Below, in pieces: positions 36,634 to 44,267 of a stretch of DNA of 44,317 nt (position 1 is the first letter of the stretch; every line of letters begins with the position of its first letter). Made by a program: the position numbers and the translations under genes. The notes below the pieces were generated by a model that was not told the DNA's origin, made no database searches, and saw only the letters and a list, made by a program, of their open reading frames with translations. This DNA is from Streptomyces antimicrobicus (GTDB taxonomy: Bacteria > Actinomycetota > Actinomycetes > Streptomycetales > Streptomycetaceae): NCBI RefSeq assembly GCF_020532625.1, contig NZ_JAJAUY010000039.1, forward strand, positions 1-44,317, given 5' to 3'.

Positions 36634-37615
36634 CGAACGGCAGCGCCGCGACCGTCGCGGTGCCCACGCGTGCGGCGAACACCTGCTGGCCGTCCTGGGT
36701 CCCGGTGACCTCGACGCCGCAGTCACCGCTGCGCTGGGCATGGATCCACAGCGGCGTGCCGAACTCCGCGTAGCGCTGGAAGCTGCTGACGACGCAGGCC
36801 GGCAGTACGTCCGGAGCCGGGGTCAGCGCCACGGCGGCCTGCCGGGCGGCCTCCAGCAGCACCATGCCCGGCAGGTGGTCGCCGGGGTGGTCGAAGAGGA
36901 CCGGGTGCCGGGTGTCGTAGCGCAGCTGCCAGGTGGACCCGGTCCCCTGCTGCGGGGCCGTGGCGAGCACGACGTCGAACGGCGACCAGCGTCCGACCTG
37001 GGCGGGCTTGAGCGGGGCCGGCGGCAGCGAGGGCACCGGACGGCGGCCGAGCTGCTCGGCCCGCAGCCGGCGGTAGACCGCCGGGGAGGCGACGGTGTAG
37101 CCGATCTTGGCGGTGGCGAGCACGGTGTCGTGGTGGCGCACGACCACCGCGTACTGCAGGGCCTGGAGCTGGGTGCCGCGGCGGCGGATCTCGGTGCACG
37201 TGACGTCGAGGTCGACGTCGGCGGGGACGTCGCCGATGACGAGGGTGTCCGGGTACGTCGTGTAGTCCAGGCGCCAGAGCAGGAACTGGTGGCCCAGCGG
37301 GACGTCGAAGGCCTCGTGGGCGACGTAGGAGCCGACTTGGCGGACGGTCTCGCAGATCAGCATCGGGTCGTAGTGGGAGCCGGCGATCGGGGCGAAGAAG
37401 CTGTGCGCGCGCGGCAGCTGCGCGGTGACGTGGAACCGGTCCTCGGCGGGCCGGCACATACCGGTCAGGAAGACCTCGGCGACGGCGGCGCGGTGGACGA
37501 GCTCGCGGGCGACGGTCCTCGTCCGGTTCCCCCCGACGGCCTCGGGGCACACGCACGGGACCGCGTCCGCGCGCAGGAAGGCGAGGTCGTCGGTCGGTTC
37601 CAGGAACGTGAGCAT
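36620..37615 (-). CDS. AfsA/ScbA-family gamma-butyrolactone synthase
   Basis: This 331-residue protein has two AfsA hot-dog repeats: HSFFAPIAGSHYDPMLICET, VRQVGSYVAHEAFDVPLGHQ in the first half, and DHLPGMVLLEAARQAAVALT in the second. AfsA enzymes condense dihydroxyacetone phosphate with a beta-ketoacyl-ACP to begin synthesis of A-factor-type autoregulators. The ATG at 37615 has GGGGATCC upstream. It diverges from a HAD-like gene, with an SDR and a GBL receptor following, so the set forms a synthesis and response cluster. A half-site like that of the receptor operator lies about 50 bases upstream (37664-37678), suggesting receptor control. Confidence 0.9.
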   Translation of the reverse strand: MLTFLEPTDDLAFLRADAVPCVCPEAVGGNRTRTVARELVHRAAVAEVFLTGMCRPAEDRFHVTAQLPRAHSFFAPIAGSHYDPMLICETVRQVGSYVAHEAFDVPLGHQFLLWRLDYTTYPDTLVIGDVPADVDLDVTCTEIRRRGTQLQALQYAVVVRHHDTVLATAKIGYTVASPAVYRRLRAEQLGRRPVPSLPPAPLKPAQVGRWSPFDVVLATAPQQGTGSTWQLRYDTRHPVLFDHPGDHLPGMVLLEAARQAAVALTPAPDVLPACVVSSFQRYAEFGTPLWIHAQRSGDCGVEVTGTQDGQQVFAARVGTATVAALPFGMTA

Positions 37616-38011
37616 CGGATCCCCGTCATGATCATGACCGAAAGTCGTTGCGGTTACCCGTCGCCGGGTACGTACTTTCGGGTTTGGTCGGCACCCAGAC
37701 AATTACCCGAAGATCAGGTTTCTGGGGGTTCGAAGTGACGCATTCCACATCCACGGCCCTTGCGGAATCAATCAGTCCGCCCTCAACTGCCCAGCTCAGG
37801 GGGCGTGAAGGAGCCATTCCGTCCCGGCGCGTAGGTTTCGTTCCCGGACTGTGTGCGCGCGGGTGCGTCGGGTATCTTTTGTCCCGCACGCGCCGCGTAC
37901 TCGGGAGTATTTTTTTGGGGGTCCCTCCCGTCCAGGTGGCCGCGACCCCTGGTCGGCTCCTGCTTCCCCGCCGACCTCCGCCGCGGCCGGGCCCCCGCCG
38001 ATTGGAGACCG
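37616..38011. promoter_or_regulatory. Divergent promoter region of the GBL island
   Basis: No gene is evident in this stretch. A nested inverted repeat lies at 37638-37681 (CCGAAAGT ... ACCCG-N4-CGGGT ... ACTTTCGG). Inside it, read on the minus strand, AAAGTACGTACCCGG closely matches the receptor-operator half AAAGGTACATACCCGG at 39592. Near the HAD gene, TACTC-GG-GAGTA followed by seven T (37898-37916) resembles a small attenuator hairpin. Confidence 0.5.
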
Positions 38012-38725
38012 ATGTCCGCCCTCCGGCACGCCCGCCCGCTGGAACACCTGCGCCTCGCCGCCGTGAACATCGACGGGGTCCTCCTGAACGACACCTTCAG
38101 CCCGGTGATCCACCGCTTCGTCACCAGCCGGGGCGGGACCTACGACGCGGGCGTGGAGCGGGCCGTCTTCTCGCAGTCCCGGCAGGTCGCCGCCCGCGCG
38201 CTCGGCGCGGCGGCCGGCGTGGACTGGAGCCCGGCGAAGGTGCTGGAGGTCTACTTCGAGGAGCGGGCGGCCTACCTCGCCGAGCACCCGCTCGCCGTCC
38301 TGCCGGGCGCGGAGCAGCTGCTGCACCGGCTGAGGGCCCTGGGCCTGCGCACCGTCTGCTACGGCGGCCTCGACAAGAGCCACTTCGACACCTACCTCGG
38401 GCACTGGGCGCACCTCTTCGACGGGCCGGGCTACATCTGCACCAACGACTTCCGCCCCGGTGTCCGCGAGATCGCCGTCGACACCTTCGGCCTCTCCTGC
38501 GACCGCGCCCTGTTCGTCGACGACGTGGCCCGGGTGGGCGAGGCGGCCCGCGACCTGGGCGCGGCGTTCATCGGCCACCCCAGCGCGTACGAGCACGGGT
38601 TCCAGGGCGCGCTGATGCGCGAGGCGGGCGTACGCCACCTGGTGCGCTCCCTGGACGAGATCGACGAGGCGCTGCTGCGCACCCTCGACGGGGAGGCCGC
38701 CGAGGGCCTGGCCTGGGCCGCCTGA
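38012..38725 (+). CDS. HAD-like protein with altered nucleophile
   Basis: This 237-residue protein has the HAD fold: motif I region AAVNIDGVLLND, cap region with FEERAAYLAEHPLAVLPGAE, LRTVCYGGLDKSHF (Lys of motif III) and LFVDDVARVGEAARDLGAAF (motif IV acids). The catalytic DxD is here N19-x-D21: the Asp nucleophile is replaced by Asn. Classical phosphatase activity is thus doubtful. In GBL pathways a phosphate must be removed after the AfsA step, which would explain a HAD gene here. The ATG at 38012 has TTGGAG upstream; longer ORFs run into the promoter region. The next gene follows after 88 bases. Confidence 0.8.
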   Translation: MSALRHARPLEHLRLAAVNIDGVLLNDTFSPVIHRFVTSRGGTYDAGVERAVFSQSRQVAARALGAAAGVDWSPAKVLEVYFEERAAYLAEHPLAVLPGAEQLLHRLRALGLRTVCYGGLDKSHFDTYLGHWAHLFDGPGYICTNDFRPGVREIAVDTFGLSCDRALFVDDVARVGEAARDLGAAFIGHPSAYEHGFQGALMREAGVRHLVRSLDEIDEALLRTLDGEAAEGLAWAA

Positions 38726-38813
38726 TTCCATCACGGGCCAGGCACGCGGTGCGCACCCGCACCGCGTGCGCCGCACCACGCACCACGTTCCACGCACCGC
38801 AAAGGGGAGAGTC

Positions 38814-39581
38814 ATGGCAGGGCAGGGGCTGCTCGAAGGCAAGGTCGCGCTGATCACCGGCGCCAGCAGCGGCATCGGCGCCGCGGCGGGCCGGGTGTTC
38901 GCGCGGGAGGGCGCGAAGGTGGTGCTCGCCGCGCGCCGCGAGGAGCGGCTGGCGGAGCTGGCCGAGGAGCTGTCCGCCGCCGGTGCGGAGGTCGCGTACG
39001 CGGTCACCGACGTCACCCGGGCCGAGGACACGGCCGCCGCCGTGGCCCTGGCCGTCGAGCGGTTCGGCCGGCTCGACTGCGCCTTCAACAACGCGGGCTG
39101 GGGCGTCGGCCGTACGCCGCTGCACGAGATGGGCGACGAGCTCTACGGCCGGATCATGGACGTCAACCTGCGCGGCGTCTGGAACTGCCTGCGCGACGAG
39201 ATCGGCGCCATGCTGAAGACCGGCGGCGGCACCATCGTCAACACCTCCAGCGTCGGGGGCCTGCTCGCCACGCCCGTGGCCTCCCCGTACGTGGCCGCCA
39301 AGCACGCGGTGATCGGTCTGACCAAGGCCGCCGCCGCGGAGTACGCCGCCCAGGGCATCCGCGTCAACGCGCTGGCCCCGGGGACCACGCGTACGGAGGT
39401 CGTCGAGGAGTGGTTCGCCGCCGTGCCGGGCATCGAGGAGCAGTTGCACGCCGCCACGCCGCAGCCTCGCACCGCCGCCCCGGAGGAGGTCGCGGAGGCC
39501 GCGGCCTGGCTGTGCAGCGAGCGCGCGTCCTTCGTCACGGGAGTGACGATGCCGGTGGACGGGGGCTTCACGATGGTGTGA
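38814..39581 (+). CDS. Short-chain dehydrogenase/reductase of the GBL island
   Basis: This 255-residue SDR has the Rossmann motif TGASSGIG near residue 16, NNAG near 93, catalytic Ser in NTSSVGG and the YVAAK pair, then the C-terminal FVTGVTMPVDGG. Ser, Tyr and Lys are all present, so it should be active with NAD(P)H. In GBL biosynthesis reductases of this kind set the oxidation state of the keto or butenolide intermediate. The ATG at 38814 has AAAGGGGAGA upstream. It lies between the HAD-like gene and the receptor gene, and its stop is 12 bases from an operator-like palindrome. Confidence 0.88.
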   Translation: MAGQGLLEGKVALITGASSGIGAAAGRVFAREGAKVVLAARREERLAELAEELSAAGAEVAYAVTDVTRAEDTAAAVALAVERFGRLDCAFNNAGWGVGRTPLHEMGDELYGRIMDVNLRGVWNCLRDEIGAMLKTGGGTIVNTSSVGGLLATPVASPYVAAKHAVIGLTKAAAAEYAAQGIRVNALAPGTTRTEVVEEWFAAVPGIEEQLHAATPQPRTAAPEEVAEAAAWLCSERASFVTGVTMPVDGGFTMV

Positions 39582-39593
39582 AGCTAGACGGAA

Positions 39594-39619
39594 AGGTACA
39601 TACCCGGGGGCATGTATTT
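39594..39619. promoter_or_regulatory. Autoregulatory element (ARE)-like palindrome
   Basis: AGGTACATACCC (39594-39605) and GGGCATGTATTT (39608-39619, reverse complement AAATACATGCCC) form a two-base-spaced palindrome fitting RRTACATRCC half-sites. It lies 18 bases before the receptor gene, where GBL receptors often bind to repress themselves. Confidence 0.65.
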
Positions 39620-39637
39620 GCCGATCGGTTGGGGGGC

Positions 39638-40366
39638 ATGGAGAGGGACACAAGACTCGTGAGGACTGAACGACCCCCGGTCAAGCAGGACCGCGCCGTG
39701 CGCACGCGGCAGGCGATCCTGGAGGCCGCCGCAGTGGTGTTCGAGGACAGGGGTTACGACGCGGCGAAGCTGACGGACATCGTCAAGATCGCCAATGTCA
39801 CCAAGGGAGCGCTCTACTTCCACTTCGACTCGAAGGAAGACCTGGCGCAGGCGGTGATCGACGCCCAGGTGAGCATCGAACCCGTCTTCACGCCGCAGGA
39901 GTTCAAGGCGCAGGAGTTCGTCGACGTCGGCATGATCTTCTCCCACCGCCTCCAGCACGACGTGCTGATGCGCGGCAGCGCCCGGCTCACCCTGGAGCAG
40001 AACGGACGGGGGCTGGACCGGGCCGCGCCCTACCAGGGCTGGATCGAGCTGCACACGCAGCTGATGACCGAGGCCAAGGCGCGCGGCGAACTGCTCTCGC
40101 ACGTGGACCCGGCGCAGCCGTCGCGGCTCATCGTCGGGTCCTTCGCCGGCCTGAACGTGATGTCGCAGACGCTCGGCCTGAACCTGGACGAGGAGGTCTC
40201 GGCGCTCTACACCAGCGTGATGCCGAGCCTGGTCGTCTCGGCCGTGGCGATCCGGCTCGACACCGCCCCCGGCCGCGGCGCCCGGGCGCTGCACGGGCCG
40301 CAGGGCGCGCACCTGTGCCGGTGCTCCGAGCGGTCGCCGTTCGCCGTCCCGGCCGACGTCGCCTGA
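39638..40366 (+). CDS. Gamma-butyrolactone receptor (TetR family, ScbR/ArpA type)
   Basis: This 242-residue TetR-type repressor has the helix-turn-helix RTRQAILEAAAVVFEDRGYD, then AAKLTDIVKIANVTKGALYF, HFDSKEDLAQAVI, characteristic of GBL receptors. The ligand domain follows (LTLEQNGRGLDRAAPYQGWI). Such receptors release DNA when they bind a butyrolactone or butenolide. The ATG at 39638 and a GTG at 39659 (with GGAGAGGG upstream) are both possible starts. Adjacency to an AfsA synthase and the palindrome at 39594 support a true receptor over a pseudo-receptor, but ligand binding is untested. The C-terminus (HLCRCSERSPFA) is unusually Cys-containing. Confidence 0.88.
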   Translation: MERDTRLVRTERPPVKQDRAVRTRQAILEAAAVVFEDRGYDAAKLTDIVKIANVTKGALYFHFDSKEDLAQAVIDAQVSIEPVFTPQEFKAQEFVDVGMIFSHRLQHDVLMRGSARLTLEQNGRGLDRAAPYQGWIELHTQLMTEAKARGELLSHVDPAQPSRLIVGSFAGLNVMSQTLGLNLDEEVSALYTSVMPSLVVSAVAIRLDTAPGRGARALHGPQGAHLCRCSERSPFAVPADVA

Positions 40367-40801
40367 CCGGACCCGCTTCCCGCCCCCGGCCGCGCCCGCC
40401 GCGTCCGGGGGCGGCCGTGTGTGCGCCGGAGCGGGCCGTCGGGAACGGGCAACCCGCTCGGACCCGGCCGGCCCGCTTCCGGCCAGCCGCGCCGGTGGAT
40501 TCCGGATGCCGGGTGCACAGGAAAAAACCTTCCCGGTATTATTTTTAGTGGGGTGCGGCTCGAATCCGCCCCTCATCAGGCGTGCACAGGGGAGGGATAC
40601 CGGTGGGGAGTCCGAGACCGCGGCCCGGCGCCTGCGAGGAGCGCTCGGGCCGCGCCGGGGGCCGGCCTTCGACGGGGTCCAGGCCGGCCCCCTTACGGGG
40701 TCCCGGCGCCCGGGCGGCATGACGTATTGACGCGGCCCGCCGGAAGCAGCAACATTCCGGCGGGTACTTTTCTCCGTTCTGATCCTCGAGAGGTACCCGA
40801 C
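40367..40801. other. Gene-free region with hairpins and an AT-rich patch
   Basis: I see no convincing gene. The AT-rich patch at 40520-40548, containing AAAAAACC-N5-GGTATTATTTTT, has the look of an ARE-like site. GTGCACAGG occurs twice (about 40513 and 40583). Two hairpins follow: GGGGGCCGGCCT/AGGCCGGCCCCC (40657-40692) and CCCGCCGGAA/TTCCGGCGGG (40736-40764, then TACTTTTCT). The last resembles an intrinsic terminator or attenuator before the 19-codon ORF. Confidence 0.45.
40736..40764 (+). terminator. Hairpin with T-rich tail upstream of the micro-ORF
   Basis: CCCGCCGGAA and TTCCGGCGGG make a 10-bp stem with a 9-base loop, followed by TACTTTTCT. It may terminate upstream transcription or attenuate the genes that follow. 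Confidence 0.5.
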
Positions 40802-40861
40802 ATGAGCAGCGGCGCGGCCATCCACGCCTCATCGGCAGCGAGCGACACGGGGTGGACCTGA
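40802..40861 (+). CDS. 19-residue micro-ORF ending in DTGWT
   Basis: The ORF encodes MSSGAAIHASSAASDTGWT. GAGAGG lies about 7 bases upstream of the ATG, and the stop is four bases before the next gene. The last five residues, DTGWT, are the same as the repeat of the secreted peptide encoded at 24121. It has no signal peptide. It may be a leader peptide controlling the next gene, a small signal precursor or chance. Confidence 0.4.
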   Translation: MSSGAAIHASSAASDTGWT

Positions 40862-40865
40862 CCGG

Positions 40866-41417
40866 ATGGCACCGAAGACACCGCTCGTCGCGGTCGTCCA
40901 CGACGGCCGGCAGGGGTGGGCCTCGCCCCAGGCCTTCGCCGCGCGCGACGGCGCGGCCGAGACGGGCGCGCGCAGCGTGCTCATCGGGGTGGAGGACCTC
41001 GGCGAGCGGCAGTGGGCGCTGCTGAAGGAGGCCGACGGCATCCTGTTCGGTGCCCGGCCGCCGTACGCGGAGGGCTGCCGCGACTGGCGGGGCCGCCCGG
41101 CCGCCGGCTTCACCGACCCGCACGTGGACCCCTACGAGCGGCTGCGGGAACTGTGCGCCTTCGCCGACCGGTGGGGCATGCACTGGATCGGCATGGACGT
41201 GCCGCCCTGGTGGCACTCCGGCTGCGCCACCGAGGCGTCGCTGGACTCCGTACGCTTCCTGGGCGCCCGGGTCACCCGGTTCGCCCGGGCCCGGCTGATC
41301 GAGGCCGGGGGCGGCTCCGGGGCCGACGCGTACGCCGACGAGGCGGCCGACGTCGCGTACCTCGGCGCGGCCACCCTCGCCGGCCACGAGGTCTCCACGG
41401 CCTGGCGACGCGGCTGA
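40866..41417 (+). CDS. Flavodoxin-fold-like protein (WrbA/NADPH-FMN reductase-like)
   Basis: This 183-residue protein has an alternating pattern like the flavodoxin fold: LVAVVHDGRQGWASPQAFAA at the N-terminus, then EDLGERQWALLKEADGILFG, ARPPYAEGC, as in WrbA-like proteins (ADAIVFGTPTRYG). The phosphate-binding loop of FMN is not classical (HDGRQGW in place of T/S-rich residues), so cofactor binding is uncertain. The ATG at 40866 follows the micro-ORF by four bases. DUF3151 follows after 20 bases. Confidence 0.6.
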   Translation: MAPKTPLVAVVHDGRQGWASPQAFAARDGAAETGARSVLIGVEDLGERQWALLKEADGILFGARPPYAEGCRDWRGRPAAGFTDPHVDPYERLRELCAFADRWGMHWIGMDVPPWWHSGCATEASLDSVRFLGARVTRFARARLIEAGGGSGADAYADEAADVAYLGAATLAGHEVSTAWRRG

Positions 41418-41437
41418 GGTGCAGCAGACTGGTGACC

Positions 41438-41851
41438 ATGGCCATTCACGAGAACCTGCTCGGGGGACCCGCCCCGACCCACCTGCCCGACGACCCCGAG
41501 CCGCGCGCGGCCCTGGCCGCCGGCACCGACCCGGCGGAGGTCGCCGCCAAGTACCCCGCCTCCTCGCTCGCCTGGGCGAGCCTGGCCGACGACGCCTTCG
41601 AGGCCGGCCGCGCCGTCGAGTCGTACGCGTACGCCCGCACCGGCTACCACCGCGGCCTGGACGCACTGCGCCGGGCCGGCTGGAAGGGCCACGGCCCGGT
41701 GCCGTGGGAGCACGAGCCGAACCGCGGCTTCCTGCGCGCCCTGCACGCGCTGGCGCGCGCCGCGCAGGCGATCGGTGAGCAGGAGGAGTACGAGCGCTGC
41801 TCGACCTTCCTGCGGGACTCCTCGCCGACCGCGGCCGACACCCTGGGCTGA
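41438..41851 (+). CDS. DUF3151-family protein
   Basis: This 137-residue protein (ENLLGGPAPTHLPDDPEPRA, YAYARTGYHRGLDALRRAGW, VPWEHEPNRGFLRALHALAR) matches DUF3151, a conserved actinobacterial family of TPR-like helical repeats. Its function is unknown. The ATG at 41438 has GAGGTG upstream; a GTG two codons earlier is possible. Its conservation suggests core chromosome resumes by here. Confidence 0.85.
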   Translation: MAIHENLLGGPAPTHLPDDPEPRAALAAGTDPAEVAAKYPASSLAWASLADDAFEAGRAVESYAYARTGYHRGLDALRRAGWKGHGPVPWEHEPNRGFLRALHALARAAQAIGEQEEYERCSTFLRDSSPTAADTLG

Positions 41852-41862
41852 GCCCGGCCCAG

Positions 41863-42060
41863 CGGTCCCGGCCCCCGCGGTCCCGGCCCATGGGCCAGGG
41901 CCCATGGGTCCCGGCCCCCGCGGTCCCCGGCCCCCGCGGTCCCCGGCCCCCGCGGTTCCCGGCCCCGCCGTCCCGGCTGCGCCCTCCCGCCGCCTGCCCT
42001 CCCGCCGCCTGCCCTCCCGGCCCGCCCGCCCGCCCCGCGCGCGTGGCGGCCGGGTCGGGA
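41863..42060. repeat. GC-rich tandem repeats
   Basis: Units close to GTCCCCGGCCCCCGCG repeat about four times from 41878 to 41962. CTCCCGCCGCCTGCC-type units follow to about 42020, then their near complement (GGGAGGGGCGGGAGGG). The sequence is non-coding, and CCCATGGGCC palindromes interrupt it. Polymerase slippage would explain it. The remaining 160 bases before the dioxygenase gene show only its ribosome-binding region. Confidence 0.6.
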
Positions 42061-42223
42061 GGGGCGGGAGGGCCCGCAGAGCCGGGAGGGCGAAAAGGTG
42101 GCGCTGCTCACACTGACCCGGCCGAGGACCCCGCGCATATGATGCGGGCAGGGGACCGGGGCTCCACTCGCCTCAAGGGAAGGAGCGGACCGCTACCCGG
42201 AAGTTCGTGTCGAGGAGACAGCA

Positions 42224-43075
42224 ATGTCGACGCATTCCCTTGATGCCTCCGGAGCCGGCGGTTCGGACACCCCGAACCTCGACTTCGACGGCACCACGCC
42301 GTACGAGGACTACGTACAGGCGGACGTCCTCACCCACCTCCAGCACCCCCGCTCGGACGATCCGGGCGAGATGGTCTTTCTGGTCACGACCCAGGTCATG
42401 GAGCTGTGGTTCACCGTCATCGTCCACGAGTGGGAGACCGCGGCCCGCGCCCTGCGCGAGGACCGGATCGACGTCGCGATGGACGCGCTGAAACGATCCG
42501 TCCGCGAACTGGACGCCCTCAACGCCTCCTGGCGTCCGCTCGCCCAGCTCACCCCCGGCCAGTTCAACTCCTACCGGGCCGCCCTCGGCGAGGGCTCCGG
42601 CTTCCAGTCCGCGATGTACCGCCGGATGGAGTTCCTGCTCGGCGAGAAGTCCGCCTCCATGCTCGTCCCGCACCGCGGCGCCCCGCGCGTGCACGCCGAG
42701 CTGGAGAAGGCGCTGCACGAGCCCAGCCTCTACGACGAGGTGCTGCGCCTGCTCGCGCGGCGCGGTCTCGCCGTCCCGCAGGCGGTGCTGGAGCGCGACC
42801 TGTCCCAGCGCTACGAGCCCTCGCCCGAGGTCGAGGCCGTCTGGAGCGCGCTGTACACCGACCCGGGCACCCACGACGAGCTGGTGCGCCTGGGCGAGGC
42901 GCTGACCGACGTCGCCGAGCTGGTCTGGCGCTGGCGCAACGACCACCTGGTCGCCACCCGGCGGGCGATGGGCGCGAAGACCGGCACCGGCGGCTCCGCC
43001 GGGGTGTCCTGGCTGGAGAAGCGGGCCCAGAAGAACGTCTTCCCCGAGCTGTGGACGGCGCGCAGCCATGTCTGA
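42224..43075 (+). CDS. kynA: Tryptophan 2,3-dioxygenase
   Basis: This 283-residue heme enzyme opens the tryptophan ring to N-formylkynurenine, the first step of the kynurenine pathway. Family motifs are TPYEDYVQADVL, EMVFLVTTQVMELWFTVIVH, SGFQSAMYRRMEFLLG and the proximal-heme region WRWRNDHLVATRRAMG, followed by TGTGGSAGVSWLEK. The ATG at 42224 follows GTCGAGGAGACAGCA. Its end overlaps kynU by 8 bp, so the two are translated together. No formamidase gene is in the window. Confidence 0.95.
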   Translation: MSTHSLDASGAGGSDTPNLDFDGTTPYEDYVQADVLTHLQHPRSDDPGEMVFLVTTQVMELWFTVIVHEWETAARALREDRIDVAMDALKRSVRELDALNASWRPLAQLTPGQFNSYRAALGEGSGFQSAMYRRMEFLLGEKSASMLVPHRGAPRVHAELEKALHEPSLYDEVLRLLARRGLAVPQAVLERDLSQRYEPSPEVEAVWSALYTDPGTHDELVRLGEALTDVAELVWRWRNDHLVATRRAMGAKTGTGGSAGVSWLEKRAQKNVFPELWTARSHV

Positions 43076-44267
43076 GCGGCAGTCCCTCCTCGGTACCCGG
43101 GCCGCCGAACTGGACGCGGCCGACGACCTGGGCAAGCTCCGGGAGCGGTTCACGCTGCCGGACGGCGTGGTCTACCTGGACGGCAACTCCCTGGGCGCCC
43201 TCCCGGCGGGCGTGCCCGGCCGGGTCGCCGACGTGGTCGCGCGGGAGTGGGGCGAGCTGCTCATCCGCTCCTGGGACGAGAGCGGCTGGTGGACCGCGCC
43301 CGAGCGGATCGGCGACCGGATCGCCCCGCTGCTGGGCGCCGCGCCCGGCCAGGTCGTGGTGGGCGACTCCACCAGCGTGAACCTCTTCAAGGCCGTGGTC
43401 GGCGCGGCCCGGCTGGCCGCGCCCGGACGCGGTGAGCTGCTGGTCGACGCCACCACCTTCCCCACCGACGGGTACATCGCGCAGTCGGCGGCCCGGATGA
43501 CCGGCCTGCGCGTGGTCCCGGTCGAGCCCGCCGCCGTACCGGGCGCGCTCGGTCCGGACACCGCCGCGGTGCTGCTCAACCACGTCGACTACCGCACCGG
43601 CCGGCTGCACGACCTGCCCGCGATCACGGCCGCGGCGCGGGCGGCGGGCGCGGTCACGGTGTGGGACCTGTGCCACAGCGCCGGGGCCCTGCCGGTGGGT
43701 CTGGACGCGCACGGGGTCGACCTCGCGGTCGGGTGCACGTACAAGTACCTCAACGGCGGCCCGGGTTCGCCCGCGTACCTCTACATAGCCGCCCGCCACC
43801 AGGCGGACTTCGACTCCCCGCTGCCCGGCTGGAACTCGCACGCCGAGCCGTTCGCGATGAGTCCCGGCTTCGTTCCGGCCGACGGGGCGGTGCGCGGCCG
43901 GGTCGGCACCCCCGACATCCTGTCCATGCTCGCCCTGGAGGCGGCGCTGGAGGCCTGGGACGGGGTGCGGATCGAGGACGTCCGGGCCAAGTCGCTGGCC
44001 CTGACGGACTTCTTCCTGGAGTGCGTCGAGGCGTACCTGCCCGCCGGTCGGGTCGAGCTGGTCACCCCGCGCGCCCACGCCGAGCGCGGCAGCCAGATCT
44101 CGCTGCGCACGGACGACGCGGCCGCGGTGATGCGCGAGCTCGTCGCGCGGGGCGTCGTCGGCGACTTCCGCCACCCCGACGTGCTGCGCTTCGGGTTCAC
44201 CCCGCTGTACGTCGGATTCGCCGACGCGGAGCGGGCCGCCCGCACGCTGGGTCACGTTTACGGGTGA
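43068..44267 (+). CDS. kynU: Kynureninase
   Basis: This 399-residue PLP enzyme cleaves kynurenine to anthranilate and alanine. It contains VYLDGNSLGALPAGVP at the N-terminus, VVGDSTSVNLFK, LLNHVDYRTGRLHD, WDLCHSAGALPVGLD and the cofactor lysine in GCTYKYLNGGPGSPAYLY, then GRVGTPDILSM. All expected residues are present. The ATG overlaps the dioxygenase gene. Together they degrade tryptophan or feed anthranilate into secondary metabolism. The ORF is complete and ends 50 bases before the window edge. Confidence 0.95.
   Translation: MSERQSLLGTRAAELDAADDLGKLRERFTLPDGVVYLDGNSLGALPAGVPGRVADVVAREWGELLIRSWDESGWWTAPERIGDRIAPLLGAAPGQVVVGDSTSVNLFKAVVGAARLAAPGRGELLVDATTFPTDGYIAQSAARMTGLRVVPVEPAAVPGALGPDTAAVLLNHVDYRTGRLHDLPAITAAARAAGAVTVWDLCHSAGALPVGLDAHGVDLAVGCTYKYLNGGPGSPAYLYIAARHQADFDSPLPGWNSHAEPFAMSPGFVPADGAVRGRVGTPDILSMLALEAALEAWDGVRIEDVRAKSLALTDFFLECVEAYLPAGRVELVTPRAHAERGSQISLRTDDAAAVMRELVARGVVGDFRHPDVLRFGFTPLYVGFADAERAARTLGHVYG

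Noticed and set aside
40550..40580. tRNA-like T arm (GCGG-CTCGAAT-CCGC) after the GBL receptor
   Set aside because: No matching D or anticodon arm is found, and the loop departs from TTCRANY; it is probably chance similarity.
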